The notes under the pieces: model-generated
Databases searched by the model: none
Told to the model about the DNA's origin: nothing
Seen by the model: only the letters and a program-made list of their open reading frames with translations
In this document: positions 35,983 through 44,463 of the stretch, one piece after another
Layout of the letters: every line of letters starts with the position of its first letter
Position numbering within the stretch: the first letter of the stretch is position 1
Position numbers and translations under genes: made by a program
NCBI RefSeq assembly: GCF_009380165.1
Contig: NZ_WHUF01000009.1
Span: 1-64,000, forward strand
Direction of reading: 5' to 3'
DNA: 64,000 nt
Source of the DNA: Rugamonas rivuli
GTDB taxonomy: Bacteria > Pseudomonadota > Gammaproteobacteria > Burkholderiales > Burkholderiaceae_D

Positions 35983-37322
35983 GCTTCAAGCGCCGCCGCA
36001 AGGACGAAACCGAAATCGAGTTTCTGCCCGACGCAGACGCCATCGAGCGCGGCCCGCTGCCGCGCTTCGTGCGCATCACGCTGCACGTGCTGCTGGGGGC
36101 GTTCGCCTTCTTCATCATCTGGGCCAGCGTCTCGCCGGTGGAGAAGATCGTCGTGGCCCACGGCCGCCTGGTCAATCCGCTGCCCAACATCGTGGTGCAG
36201 CCGCTGGACACGTCCATCATCGCCAGCATCGACGTGCGCGTCGGCCAGGTGGTGAAAAAAGGCCAGGTGCTGGCCACGCTGGACCCGACCTTCACCACCG
36301 CCGACGAGCAGCAGCTGCGCGTGCGCCTGAACAGCCTGAACACCCAGGCCGCCGGCCTGCGCGCCGAGCTGGCCGGCCAGCCGGGCGCCGTCACGAGCAG
36401 CGGCTCGACGCCGGACGCGCTGCTGCAAGCCCAGCTGTCGACCGAGCGCAAGGCCAACTTCGAAGCGCAGAAAAACAAGATGGACCAGAACATCGCGCGC
36501 CTGCAGCACGGCCTGGAAACCAACAAGCACGACCAGTCCATCCTGGCCCAGCGCGTCAAGTCGCTGCGCGAAGTGGAAGCCATGCAGGAGCAGCTGATGG
36601 CCGAGCAGTTCGGCGCCAAGATGCACCTGCTGGAAGCGCGCGACCGCCGCCTCGAAGTCGAGCGCGATATGGACTTGCAGCGCAACAAGGCGATCGAGAT
36701 GGCCAGCGAGCTGGCCGCGGCGCAGTCCGAGCGCTCGGCCTTCGACAAGAGCTGGCGCCAGAAGGCCATGGAAGACTTGCTGAGCGCCACCCGCGACCGC
36801 GACGGCATCAACGAGCAGCTGGCCAAGGCCGACAAGCGCGCCAAGGCGATCCGCATGGTGGCGCCGGCCGACGGCGTGGTGCTGGAGATCGGCAAGCTGT
36901 CGGTGGGTTCCATCGTGCGCGAAGCCGAGCCGCTGTTCACGCTGGTGCCGCTGGGCGCGCAGCTGGAGGCCGAAGTGCAGATCGATTCGCTCGACATCGG
37001 CTACATCAAGCAGGGCGCGGTAGCCCACATCAAGGTCGACGCCTTCTCGTTCCAGCAGCACGGCATGCTGGAGGGTAAAGTGCGCACCATCAGCCAGGAT
37101 TCCTTCAAGCGCGAGGCGGCCGACAAGAATGGCGGCGGCCTCGACGCCTACTACCTGAGCCGCATTCCCTACACCGGCAAGCTGAAGAAGATGACCGACG
37201 GCGCCCAGCTGCTGCCGGGCATGACGGTGTCGGCCGAAGTGGTGGTGGGCCACCGCACCGTGATGTCCTACCTGCTGTATCCGCTGACGCGGGCGATGGA
37301 CGAATCGATACGCGAGCCATGA
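35955..37322 (+). CDS. Type I secretion HlyD-family membrane fusion protein
   Basis: The protein has 455 residues and overlaps the ABC gene by 28 bp. There is a short cytoplasmic tail, then one transmembrane helix at about residues 41-59 (ITLHVLLGAFAFFIIWASV). A lipoyl half (VVKKGQVLATLDPT), a long coiled-coil hairpin (about residues 95-300), the second lipoyl half (APADGVVLEIGKLSVGSIV) and the HlyD C-terminal beta domain follow. It joins the ABC protein to an outer-membrane TolC protein, which is not encoded nearby and must be supplied from elsewhere. Its stop overlaps the next start (ATGA). Confidence 0.94.
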   Translation: MEPANKSPLSFKRRRKDETEIEFLPDADAIERGPLPRFVRITLHVLLGAFAFFIIWASVSPVEKIVVAHGRLVNPLPNIVVQPLDTSIIASIDVRVGQVVKKGQVLATLDPTFTTADEQQLRVRLNSLNTQAAGLRAELAGQPGAVTSSGSTPDALLQAQLSTERKANFEAQKNKMDQNIARLQHGLETNKHDQSILAQRVKSLREVEAMQEQLMAEQFGAKMHLLEARDRRLEVERDMDLQRNKAIEMASELAAAQSERSAFDKSWRQKAMEDLLSATRDRDGINEQLAKADKRAKAIRMVAPADGVVLEIGKLSVGSIVREAEPLFTLVPLGAQLEAEVQIDSLDIGYIKQGAVAHIKVDAFSFQQHGMLEGKVRTISQDSFKREAADKNGGGLDAYYLSRIPYTGKLKKMTDGAQLLPGMTVSAEVVVGHRTVMSYLLYPLTRAMDESIREP

Positions 37323-37993
37323 TCCCCTACTATGCCGACAACAAGTTCGAGCTGCATGCGCTGCCCGAACTGCAGCAAGATCTGAAGATCGCCTTCATCG
37401 GCAACAGCCTGACCCTGCATGCGCCCAGCGCCGAGATCGGCTGGCCGCACAACCACGGCATGGCCGCCAGCCAGACCGGCAACGACTATGCGCACCAGCT
37501 GCTGCAGCTGCTGCGGCTGACGCCGGCCCAGGCCTATGTGCGCAACTTCTATCCCTTCGAGTCGGACACCGCGATCGCGGCCAGCCACATGCAGTCGCTG
37601 CAGGACGTGCTGGCGCGGCGGCCGCCGCTGATCGTGATCCAGCTGGGCGACAACATCGGCACCCAGGAGCAGCTCAACAGCTTCGCCCACAACCTGCAGC
37701 TGTTGGTGCACGCCGCCTGCGCCGCCAGCCCGAACGTGTTCTGCGTGTCGACCTGGTGGCAATCGCCGCCCAAGGATTATGTGATCGAGAAGGTGTGCGA
37801 GATCTACGGCGCCCACTATGTCCACATCGGCGACCTGTTCGGCAGTCCCGACAACCTCGACCGCGTGCAGCCCACCTATGCCCACGGCGGCGTCGAGGCC
37901 CATCCCAAGGACTGGGGCATGGCGCAGATTGCCGAACGCCTGTTCCGCGCCATCCTGGGCCGCCTGCTCGGCATGACGCCCACCGGAGCCTGA
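37319..37993 (+). CDS. SGNH-hydrolase-like protein coupled to the secretion genes
   Basis: The protein has 224 residues. FIGNSLTLH (Ser30) is block I of the SGNH/GDSL fold, QLGDN supplies the block III Asn, and EAHPKDWGM (His195) is the final block. The usual Asp three residues before His is a Val here, so the triad is not standard, although Glu193 lies close. There is no signal peptide. The ATGA overlap with the HlyD gene is unusual for a secretion operon. It suggests a cytoplasmic role on the same product, such as trimming or adding acyl groups on its glycans. The activity is inferred. Confidence 0.75.
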   Translation: MIPYYADNKFELHALPELQQDLKIAFIGNSLTLHAPSAEIGWPHNHGMAASQTGNDYAHQLLQLLRLTPAQAYVRNFYPFESDTAIAASHMQSLQDVLARRPPLIVIQLGDNIGTQEQLNSFAHNLQLLVHAACAASPNVFCVSTWWQSPPKDYVIEKVCEIYGAHYVHIGDLFGSPDNLDRVQPTYAHGGVEAHPKDWGMAQIAERLFRAILGRLLGMTPTGA

Positions 37994-37996
37994 GCC

Positions 37997-38779
37997 ATGT
38001 TCACCATCATCATCGCCACCCACGACCGTCCGCTGCTGCTCAAGCGCACGCTGGAATCGCTGATCGCCCAGACCTGCCAGGACTTCAACGTCATCATCGT
38101 GTCGGACACGGCCGGCTACCTGCCGCCCTACCAGGAGCTGACCCAGCTCGACGGCCGGTTCGACTACGTGATACGGCGCAGCGGCAAGAACGGCCCGGCC
38201 GCCAGCCGCAACCTCGGGCTGGCCTTCGCCGAGGGCGAGTACATCCTGTTCCTCGACGATGATGACACCTACCGGCCCGGCCACCTGGCGGCGCTGAAAG
38301 CGCGCCTGCTGCGCGACAAGCCGGAGCTGCTGTTCTGCGACTTCCAGGTGCAAAACGAAGACCGCACCGCCTATCCGCCGACCGCCTTGTCGACGCAGTC
38401 GATCTCGATCGCCGACGTCAGCTTCGACAGCATCTACGTGCGCAACCGCATACCGAACAGCTGCGTGGCCTACCGGCGCGACGTGCTGGCCGGCGTGCGC
38501 AACGAGGCCGATCTGATTTTGTACGAGGATTGGGATTTCCTGCTGGCCGCGATGCACGGCCGCAAGCTGCACCACCTGGCCACCGACGGCGTGGTGATCC
38601 ACAAGAGCCAGGCCACCGCGCCCGAGAATATGCGGCGCGGTAATTCGCAGGACGACAAGATCGTCGAAGTGATGCTGCAGCTGTACCGCAAGCATCCGGC
38701 GCCGAACATGGCGACCCGCCAGGCCCGCCAGGCGCTGCTGGCCAGCGCCGGCGTGGTGCTGGACCTGGCCTACTTCTGA
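37997..38779 (+). CDS. Glycosyltransferase family 2
   Basis: The protein has 260 residues and a GT-A fold. FTIIIATHDRPLLLKRTLESL is the nucleotide-binding N-terminus, and LFLDDDDTYRP near residue 90 holds the metal-binding Asp cluster. NGPAASRNLGLAFAEGEY is typical of family 2. It starts 3 bp after the SGNH gene and closes the plus-strand secretion operon, facing the minus-strand glycosylation cluster with one base between. It probably adds one sugar to the glycan of the secreted repeat proteins; donor and acceptor are unknown. Confidence 0.88.
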   Translation: MFTIIIATHDRPLLLKRTLESLIAQTCQDFNVIIVSDTAGYLPPYQELTQLDGRFDYVIRRSGKNGPAASRNLGLAFAEGEYILFLDDDDTYRPGHLAALKARLLRDKPELLFCDFQVQNEDRTAYPPTALSTQSISIADVSFDSIYVRNRIPNSCVAYRRDVLAGVRNEADLILYEDWDFLLAAMHGRKLHHLATDGVVIHKSQATAPENMRRGNSQDDKIVEVMLQLYRKHPAPNMATRQARQALLASAGVVLDLAYF

Positions 38780-38780
38780 C

Positions 38781-40352
38781 TTAGCCGGCCACGCCCATCA
38801 GCCGGTCGATGATGGCGTCCACATTGTCCAGCGTCAGCGCTTCATACAGCGTCTCGCGGCTTTGCAGGATGGCGGCGTCGCTGACCCTGGAATAATCGAG
38901 GCGCTGCATCTTCTCGACGATGGCCGGGTCGAAGCGGTGCTTGATGAACCTGGCCGGATTGCCGCCGACGATGGTGTACGGCGCCACGTTCTTGGTGACC
39001 ACGCTGCCCGCCGCGACGATCGCGCCCTGGCCGATGGTCACGCCCGACATCACCAGCGTCTGGTAGCCTATCCACACATCGTCGCCCACCACGATCGCGC
39101 CCTTGGTCGACGATTCCAGCCCCTCGCCGAAATACTTGACCCGGAACGGATAGGTGGACACGCCTTCGTACGGGTGGTTCCCGCCCAGCATGAACTTCAC
39201 TTCGCTGGCGATGGAGACGAAGCTGCCGATGCTCAGGCGCTCGGCGTCGCGGCCATAGGCCATGATGTTGAGCTCGCCGTACGTCATGCGGCCCACCGAT
39301 ACCTTGCCGAAGTCGAAGGCGCCGGCCGACATCAGCAGGTCGGTCTGGTTGTGCGGGTTGAGCGCGCGCCAGTAGGCGCGCTTCTGCTGTTCCAGCGACT
39401 GCTCGGGCGCCGCGGCCGGAGCGGGTGCAGGGGCGGGAGCGGGCACCGGCCGCGCCGGCACGTCGTGCGGCAAGCCCTTCAGAGCTTCGTAGAAGTAATC
39501 GTCGTGCAGGTAGTCCTGCATGTATTCGAAGAAGCCGGTCTTGTCGAAGGCGTTGTTGTGGTCGAAGTAGTAGGGGATGATGTGGCGCGTCAGGATCAGC
39601 CGCTTTTCCTGCTGGAACACGGCGTCGCTGAGCATGCCCGCGCTGACATACTCGCGCAGCAGGCCCAGGTAGTTGCGGCCGAACACCTCGGCGATGTTGT
39701 AGCCGCCCTTCTTGTGCACCGGCTTGCCGGTGAAGTAGATGCCGAACAGCGCGATCACGCGCTTGCCCTTGGCCAGCAGGCGGAACAGCACGTCGGTGTG
39801 GATCAGCTTGAGCTCGGGGTAGCGGACGAAGTTGTCCATCGCCTCGAATTCCTCGCGCCAGATGCCGAAGCCGCCCATCCAGGTCGAGAAGAAGGAGATC
39901 CGCGTGACGTACTCGTCCATGCTGGTCAGCACTTCGATCGGATTGCCCTGGTTCTGGTTGCCGTTGGTGAAGACGATGATGGGACGCTCGGCGGCGGTGG
40001 CGCGTATCACCTTGAGGATTTCCGCCAGCGTGCCGTCCAGCACTTCCAGGTTATCGTTGTGCAGCTTGAGGAACTTGCCGCTGGCCATCTTCAGCGCCGC
40101 CTCGAAATTCAGGTCGGGCAAGATCGTCACCGGGTGGCGGTGGTAGCGTATCTTGCCCGGGAAGGCGGCCAGGAAGCCGGCCACCACCTCGGTCGTGTGG
40201 TCGGCCGAGGCATTGTCCGAGACGATGATCTCGATCTCGTTTTCCTGCGAGAACACGGCCTGGCTGGTGATCGTCGCCAGGGTTTCGCGCAGCAGCTCGG
40301 CGCGGTTGTAAGTCGGGATGCAAATAGACAGCAGGATGCCGGATGGTTCCAT
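38781..40352 (-). CDS. Glycosyltransferase family 2 fused to a left-handed beta-helix acyltransferase
   Basis: The protein has 523 residues. Residues 1 to about 290 are a family 2 glycosyltransferase (LLSICIPTYNRAELLRETL; KLHNDNLEVLDG in the position of the Asp-x-Asp motif, with Asn in one place). A Pro/Ala linker (PVPAPAPAPAPAAAP, about residues 299-312) leads to a hexapeptide-repeat acetyltransferase of the CatB/Vat type with GGNHPYEGVSTYPF and GDDVWIGYQTLVMSGVTIG. The two activities would add a sugar and acetylate it or its neighbour. The gene is the last of the rfbF-led operon. Confidence 0.88.
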   Translation of the reverse strand: MEPSGILLSICIPTYNRAELLRETLATITSQAVFSQENEIEIIVSDNASADHTTEVVAGFLAAFPGKIRYHRHPVTILPDLNFEAALKMASGKFLKLHNDNLEVLDGTLAEILKVIRATAAERPIIVFTNGNQNQGNPIEVLTSMDEYVTRISFFSTWMGGFGIWREEFEAMDNFVRYPELKLIHTDVLFRLLAKGKRVIALFGIYFTGKPVHKKGGYNIAEVFGRNYLGLLREYVSAGMLSDAVFQQEKRLILTRHIIPYYFDHNNAFDKTGFFEYMQDYLHDDYFYEALKGLPHDVPARPVPAPAPAPAPAAAPEQSLEQQKRAYWRALNPHNQTDLLMSAGAFDFGKVSVGRMTYGELNIMAYGRDAERLSIGSFVSIASEVKFMLGGNHPYEGVSTYPFRVKYFGEGLESSTKGAIVVGDDVWIGYQTLVMSGVTIGQGAIVAAGSVVTKNVAPYTIVGGNPARFIKHRFDPAIVEKMQRLDYSRVSDAAILQSRETLYEALTLDNVDAIIDRLMGVAG

Positions 40353-40365
40353 CGTACTCTTTCAA

Positions 40366-41301
40366 TTAAGCCGGTTGCACGTAGCGGCGCATCAGTTCCG
40401 CGTGGCGTTCAGGGTGCAGGAAGAAGAAGTTGTTCGGCACGGTGTGCTCGTCCATCGTGCCGAACGGCACCAGGCGGCCGCCCTGGGCGGTGAAGGACTG
40501 GTAGCCCAGGCCGCGGAACAGCGTGAAGATCTCGTTCGGATCGTAGTTGAACTTGGCCGACCACTTGCGCAGGATCTCGGCCAGCACGGCCGGCTTGTCG
40601 CGGGCGATGGTGTCGCGGCCGCCCTGGAACACCAGCAGCTCGGCGCCTTCGACGTCGCATTTGATGAAGTCGGCGCGGATGCCGGTTTCGGCGGTGTAGT
40701 CGTCCAGCGTGCGCACCTTGCACTGGGCGGTGGCGATGTCTTCGCGGCCGGTCAGGTTGACGGCCGAGGCGTTGCCCGAGCCCTCGGGGTAGTAGTAGTA
40801 GGTGAACTCGCCGGCCTGGTTGGACAGGCCGAAGTTGTGCGCCTTGACGTTGGCGGTGGCGTTGAGCGACAGGTTCACGCTCAGCGAGGCATACGTGGTC
40901 GGGATGGGCTCGAAGGCGTACACCCGCGTCTTGCGGCGCGAGGCGGCGATGTTGATCGAGTACCAGCCGATGTTGGCGCCGATGTCGAAGAAGTTGTCGC
41001 CGTCGGCGACCAGGTTCTCCATCATCGTCGATTCTTCTTTTTCGTAGTCGAAGAAGTTCAGCGTCTCGACCGGGGCGATGCGGAAGTCCACCGGGCTGCA
41101 GGCGATGCGTACGCCGCGGTCGCGCGAGGTCATGATCACGCGGCCGTCCTCGATCTCGATCTTCTTGACGTTGGTCTGCGCCAGGTAGGAGGAATAGTCG
41201 AACAGCTTGGCGTGGTGTTCCTCGAACATGGTGCGGATATAGCTCGCCTTGTCGATGGCGCCCGCTTGGAATTGGTCCAGGGTTGCGTTCAGTTTGATCA
41301 T
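40366..41301 (-). CDS. FkbM-family methyltransferase
   Basis: The protein has 311 residues. The SAM site NFFDIGANIGWYSINIA lies near residue 103, followed by YAFEPIPTTYASL and the FkbM-typical DFIKCDVEGAELLVFQGG. Family members O-methylate sugars or polyketides. In glycan clusters they usually methylate a hydroxyl of a terminal sugar. The gene sits between an SDR and the glycosyltransferase/acyltransferase gene with gaps of about 15 bp, in one operon. The hydroxyl methylated cannot be told. Confidence 0.88.
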   Translation of the reverse strand: MIKLNATLDQFQAGAIDKASYIRTMFEEHHAKLFDYSSYLAQTNVKKIEIEDGRVIMTSRDRGVRIACSPVDFRIAPVETLNFFDYEKEESTMMENLVADGDNFFDIGANIGWYSINIAASRRKTRVYAFEPIPTTYASLSVNLSLNATANVKAHNFGLSNQAGEFTYYYYPEGSGNASAVNLTGREDIATAQCKVRTLDDYTAETGIRADFIKCDVEGAELLVFQGGRDTIARDKPAVLAEILRKWSAKFNYDPNEIFTLFRGLGYQSFTAQGGRLVPFGTMDEHTVPNNFFFLHPERHAELMRRYVQPA

Positions 41302-41317
41302 CTTGGCGTACTCGTGG

Positions 41318-42379
41318 TTAGATTAGGAAGGAATCGATGGTGCGGCGGAAGCCGTCCGCCAGGCCGGTTTGCGGCGCCCAGCCCAGCGCGGCGATCTTGT
41401 CGATCGACGGGCAGGAGCGGGCGATCTGGCTTTTCAGGTAGGCGTTGCCGTCCACCGGCACGGCGAAGCGGGTGGCGATGCCGCGTTCCGGATACAGGCC
41501 GGCCAGCAGCGTGGCAAGGTCGCGGATGGCGACTTCGGCATGCGGGTTGCCGACGTTGTAGGCGGCACCGCGCTCGCCCTTGAGCAGCACGGTCAGGAAG
41601 CCGATGGTGGCGTCGGCCAGGTAGCAGAACGGCCGCAGCGCGGCGCCGTCGCTGTTGAGGACGATGTCGCGCCTGGCCACCACGTCGGCGACGAAGTCGG
41701 CGAACACGCGGCCGTCGTCGAGCGCCATGCCGGGGCCGTAGGTGTGGAAGGGCCGCACCACGGTGGCGTGCAGGCCGTGCTGCGCGGCCCAGGCGGTGCA
41801 CATGGCTTCGCCCATGCGCTTGCTCTCGCCGTAGCAGGCGCGCACATTCATCGGGTCCAGGTAGCCGTAGTCGGTTTCGGCCACCGCCTGCTGCGGGTCG
41901 CGCGGCACGCCGTACACCTCGCCGCTGCTGAAGAACAGGAAGCGCTCGGCGCCGGTCTGGCGCGCGTGCTCCAGCAGGTACTGGGTGCCGGCCGAATTGG
42001 CCAGCAGCGTGCCGACCGGGTCGACGCCGTAGTATTTGGGGCTGGCCTGGCTGGCCGCGTGGACGATGACGTCGGCGCGCGGAAAGCCGGCCGGCAGCGG
42101 CAGGCCGATGTCATGCTCGACCACGCTGAAATTGGGCAGTTGCAGGCAGCCGGACAGGCGCAGCGCGGCGCTGGCGGCCTTGCGCGCCACGCACACCACG
42201 CGCAGCTCCAGCGCGTGCGCCTGGCTGGCCGCCAGCAGCGCCTTGACCAGGTAGGCGCCCAGGAAGCCGGCGCCGCCCGTCACCAGCACGGTGCGGCCGC
42301 GCAGCGACTGCCATGGCAGATCGGCGGCGGCGATGCGCGCCAGGTCGGCCGCGATGACGGCGTTCGCTTCCAGCGCCAT
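41318..42379 (-). CDS. NAD-dependent epimerase/dehydratase family protein (extended SDR) A
   Basis: The protein has 353 residues. I chose ATG 42379, which overlaps the previous stop as TGATG, over the longer open frame. A Rossmann motif VLVTGGAGFLGAYL, then VYGVPRDP and the catalytic YGESK at residues 183-187, mark an extended short-chain dehydrogenase acting on nucleotide sugars. The C-terminal RPFCYLADA segment is the usual substrate-binding turn. It may reduce or epimerise the CDP-linked sugar made by the upstream enzymes; a YerF-like role for this or the neighbouring SDR is possible. Confidence 0.85.
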   Translation of the reverse strand: MALEANAVIAADLARIAAADLPWQSLRGRTVLVTGGAGFLGAYLVKALLAASQAHALELRVVCVARKAASAALRLSGCLQLPNFSVVEHDIGLPLPAGFPRADVIVHAASQASPKYYGVDPVGTLLANSAGTQYLLEHARQTGAERFLFFSSGEVYGVPRDPQQAVAETDYGYLDPMNVRACYGESKRMGEAMCTAWAAQHGLHATVVRPFHTYGPGMALDDGRVFADFVADVVARRDIVLNSDGAALRPFCYLADATIGFLTVLLKGERGAAYNVGNPHAEVAIRDLATLLAGLYPERGIATRFAVPVDGNAYLKSQIARSCPSIDKIAALGWAPQTGLADGFRRTIDSFLI

Positions 42380-43434
42380 CAGCCGCGCGCCCCCGCCAGC
42401 CAGCGGTAGGTCTTGTCGATGGTTTGCTGCAGCGGCGAGCTTTCCTTCACGCCCAGGCGGCGCGCGGTGAAGCTGACGTCCGGGAACAGGTCGTCGTCCT
42501 TGCGCGGGCGGCCGGGCGCGGTGTTGAGCGCCACCCGCGGCTTGGGCGAGACGCGCTCGCCGATCAGCGCCACCAGTTCGTTGTGGCTGACCGGCGTGGC
42601 GCTGCCCAGGTTGTAGACTTCGCCGTCGGCGCCGTGCACCAGCGCGCACAGCGTCCACCAGGCGGCGTCGCTGCCGTACAGATAGCTGCGGCGCGCGCTG
42701 CCGTCGCCGTGGATGCGGATTTCGCCGCCGGTCAGCACGTCGCGCAGGAAGTTGTTGATCGCCCACGGACGGTCCAGCTCCTGGTAGGCGCCGGTCAGCG
42801 TGAACGGCCGCACCGTCGATACCGGCAGCCGGTACTGGCTGCGGTAGATCGCCGCCGTCATCTCGGCGGCGCGCTTGGCGTCGGCGTACACGGTGTTGAG
42901 CTGGCCCGAGACCAGCGGGAAGTAATCGTTCTCGGTCAGCGCGCCGGGGCGCTGCGGCGTGCCGGCCACCATGCAGGAGCTGACGTTGACGAAGCGGCGC
43001 AGGCCGTCCAGCTGCGAGGCCGCCTCCAGCGCGTTGGCGATGCCCGACACGGTGGTCTGGAACACCCGCAGCGGATCGGAGGCGTGCACGCGGTTGTTGG
43101 GGATGCCGGCCGCGTGGATCACATAGGTGGTGTTCTTGGCGAATTCAAACGAGGAGCGCACGTCCTGCGAGCGCAGGCGGATGTCGGCGCGGCCCGCCAG
43201 GTGCGGATACTTCTGCGGCCATTCGCTGACGTTGCGGGCGTACAGGTCGAGCGTGATGGCCAGCTGGTACTGGTCGTTCAGCGCGGCCACCAGTTCGGCG
43301 ATCCAGGTGCCGAGGAAGCCGGTGCCGCCGGTGACGGCGATGTGCTGGCGCGCCAGCGCGGCGCGCACGTCGGGCTGGTCGGCGCAGGCGGCCAGGGCGT
43401 CCTGGCGCATTTCGGCGTAGCGTGGGTCGCTCAT
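42379..43434 (-). CDS. NAD-dependent epimerase/dehydratase family protein (extended SDR) B
   Basis: The protein has 351 residues. IAVTGGTGFLGTWIAEL is the cofactor site, NVSSCMVAG holds the catalytic Ser, and YADAKR at residues 183-188 holds Tyr and Lys. RRSYLYGSDAAWWTL resembles the substrate turn of sugar-nucleotide SDRs. It shares general layout with SDR A, but the two are quite different in sequence. It lies 3 bp after the aldolase gene. With two SDRs after a keto-sugar-branching enzyme, one may reduce the branch ketone and the other may act on the ring; this is inference. Confidence 0.85.
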   Translation of the reverse strand: MSDPRYAEMRQDALAACADQPDVRAALARQHIAVTGGTGFLGTWIAELVAALNDQYQLAITLDLYARNVSEWPQKYPHLAGRADIRLRSQDVRSSFEFAKNTTYVIHAAGIPNNRVHASDPLRVFQTTVSGIANALEAASQLDGLRRFVNVSSCMVAGTPQRPGALTENDYFPLVSGQLNTVYADAKRAAEMTAAIYRSQYRLPVSTVRPFTLTGAYQELDRPWAINNFLRDVLTGGEIRIHGDGSARRSYLYGSDAAWWTLCALVHGADGEVYNLGSATPVSHNELVALIGERVSPKPRVALNTAPGRPRKDDDLFPDVSFTARRLGVKESSPLQQTIDKTYRWLAGARG

Positions 43435-43437
43435 GGT

Positions 43438-44463
43438 TTAACCTTTCTGTGCTGCTGAATTTTTCTCGGCCAGGTCGCGCGCCACCTCGATGATCAGGCT
43501 TTCCTGCCCGGCCACCGCGTTGCGCTTGCCGAGGCCGAAGAAGATGTCGCGCGGGTCGACCTTGTAGTCCTCGGCGGCGCGCGCCACCGGCTTGGCGAAG
43601 CCGGAAAACACGCCGGCCAGGCCGGAGACGATGGACAGCGGCGAAATCGACGGCGCCACCGGATTGAATTCCTTCTCGGCGATGTCGGCGGCGTCGAGGA
43701 TCTTGTACAGGTCGATGCCGGTGTCGAAGCCCAGGCGTTCGAACACCGCCACCAGCACTTCGAGCTGGGTGTTGCCGGCGCCGGCGCCGAAGCCGCGGAT
43801 GGTGCCGTCGATGATGGTGGCGCCCTCGTTGACGGCGGTGACGGAATTGATCACCGCCATGCCCAGGTTGTTATGGCCGTGGAAGCCGACCGGGATGTTC
43901 AGGCCGTCGACCAGGGTGGCGATGCGTTCCTTGACGTCGTCCGGGAAGTAGGCGCCGGCCGAATCCATGATGACGATCGCTTCGGCGCCGTAGGATTCCA
44001 TCTTGCGGGCTTCCTCCAGCAGCTGCGCCGGCGAGGCCATGTGGCTCATCATCAGCACGCCCCAGGCTTCCTTGCCGGCCTGGCGCACGTAGTGGATGTG
44101 GCGGTCGGTGACGTCGGCCTCGGTGCAGTGCGAGGCGATGCGGAACACGTCCACGCCCAGCTCGATGGCGCGCACCAGGTCTTTCTTGATGGTGCAGAAG
44201 CCGGGGATCACGTGGATGCCCAGGCGCGAGTTGTGCAGGTGCTGGCGCGAGACGGTCAGGATCTCGTCGTCGCTCAGCCGGCATTCGCCGACCAGCATCG
44301 ACGATGCGCCCAGGCCGTTGCCGTGGCCGACTTCGACGATGGGCACGCGCGCCGCCTCGGCCGCCTGGCAGTAGGCGATGAAGGCTTCGCGGCTCAACTG
44401 GTGGCGCACCGCGTGGTTGCCGTCGCGCAGGGTCGGATCGCTGATCAGGATTTTCTTAGCCAT
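43438..44463 (-). CDS. 4-hydroxy-2-oxovalerate aldolase (DmpG/MhpE family)
   Basis: The protein has 341 residues, the usual size. DPTLRDGNHAVRHQ at residues 9-22 carries the catalytic Arg-Asp and His, and GFHGHNNLG (His195, His197) supplies metal ligands of the TIM barrel. The C-terminal helical domain that contacts the dehydrogenase partner is present. The family makes or splits 4-hydroxy-2-oxovalerate (pyruvate plus acetaldehyde). In catabolic operons it stands with hydratase and hydrolase genes; none are here. It overlaps the acetaldehyde dehydrogenase gene by 8 bp. Within a CDP-sugar operon it may supply a 2-oxo-acid donor. Confidence 0.92.
   Translation of the reverse strand: MAKKILISDPTLRDGNHAVRHQLSREAFIAYCQAAEAARVPIVEVGHGNGLGASSMLVGECRLSDDEILTVSRQHLHNSRLGIHVIPGFCTIKKDLVRAIELGVDVFRIASHCTEADVTDRHIHYVRQAGKEAWGVLMMSHMASPAQLLEEARKMESYGAEAIVIMDSAGAYFPDDVKERIATLVDGLNIPVGFHGHNNLGMAVINSVTAVNEGATIIDGTIRGFGAGAGNTQLEVLVAVFERLGFDTGIDLYKILDAADIAEKEFNPVAPSISPLSIVSGLAGVFSGFAKPVARAAEDYKVDPRDIFFGLGKRNAVAGQESLIIEVARDLAEKNSAAQKG

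Noticed and set aside
41318..42766. 482-codon version of SDR A
   Set aside because: The first ~130 codons are an antisense-like Arg-rich extension over SDR B; the ATG at 42379 overlaps the SDR B stop as usual for this operon.
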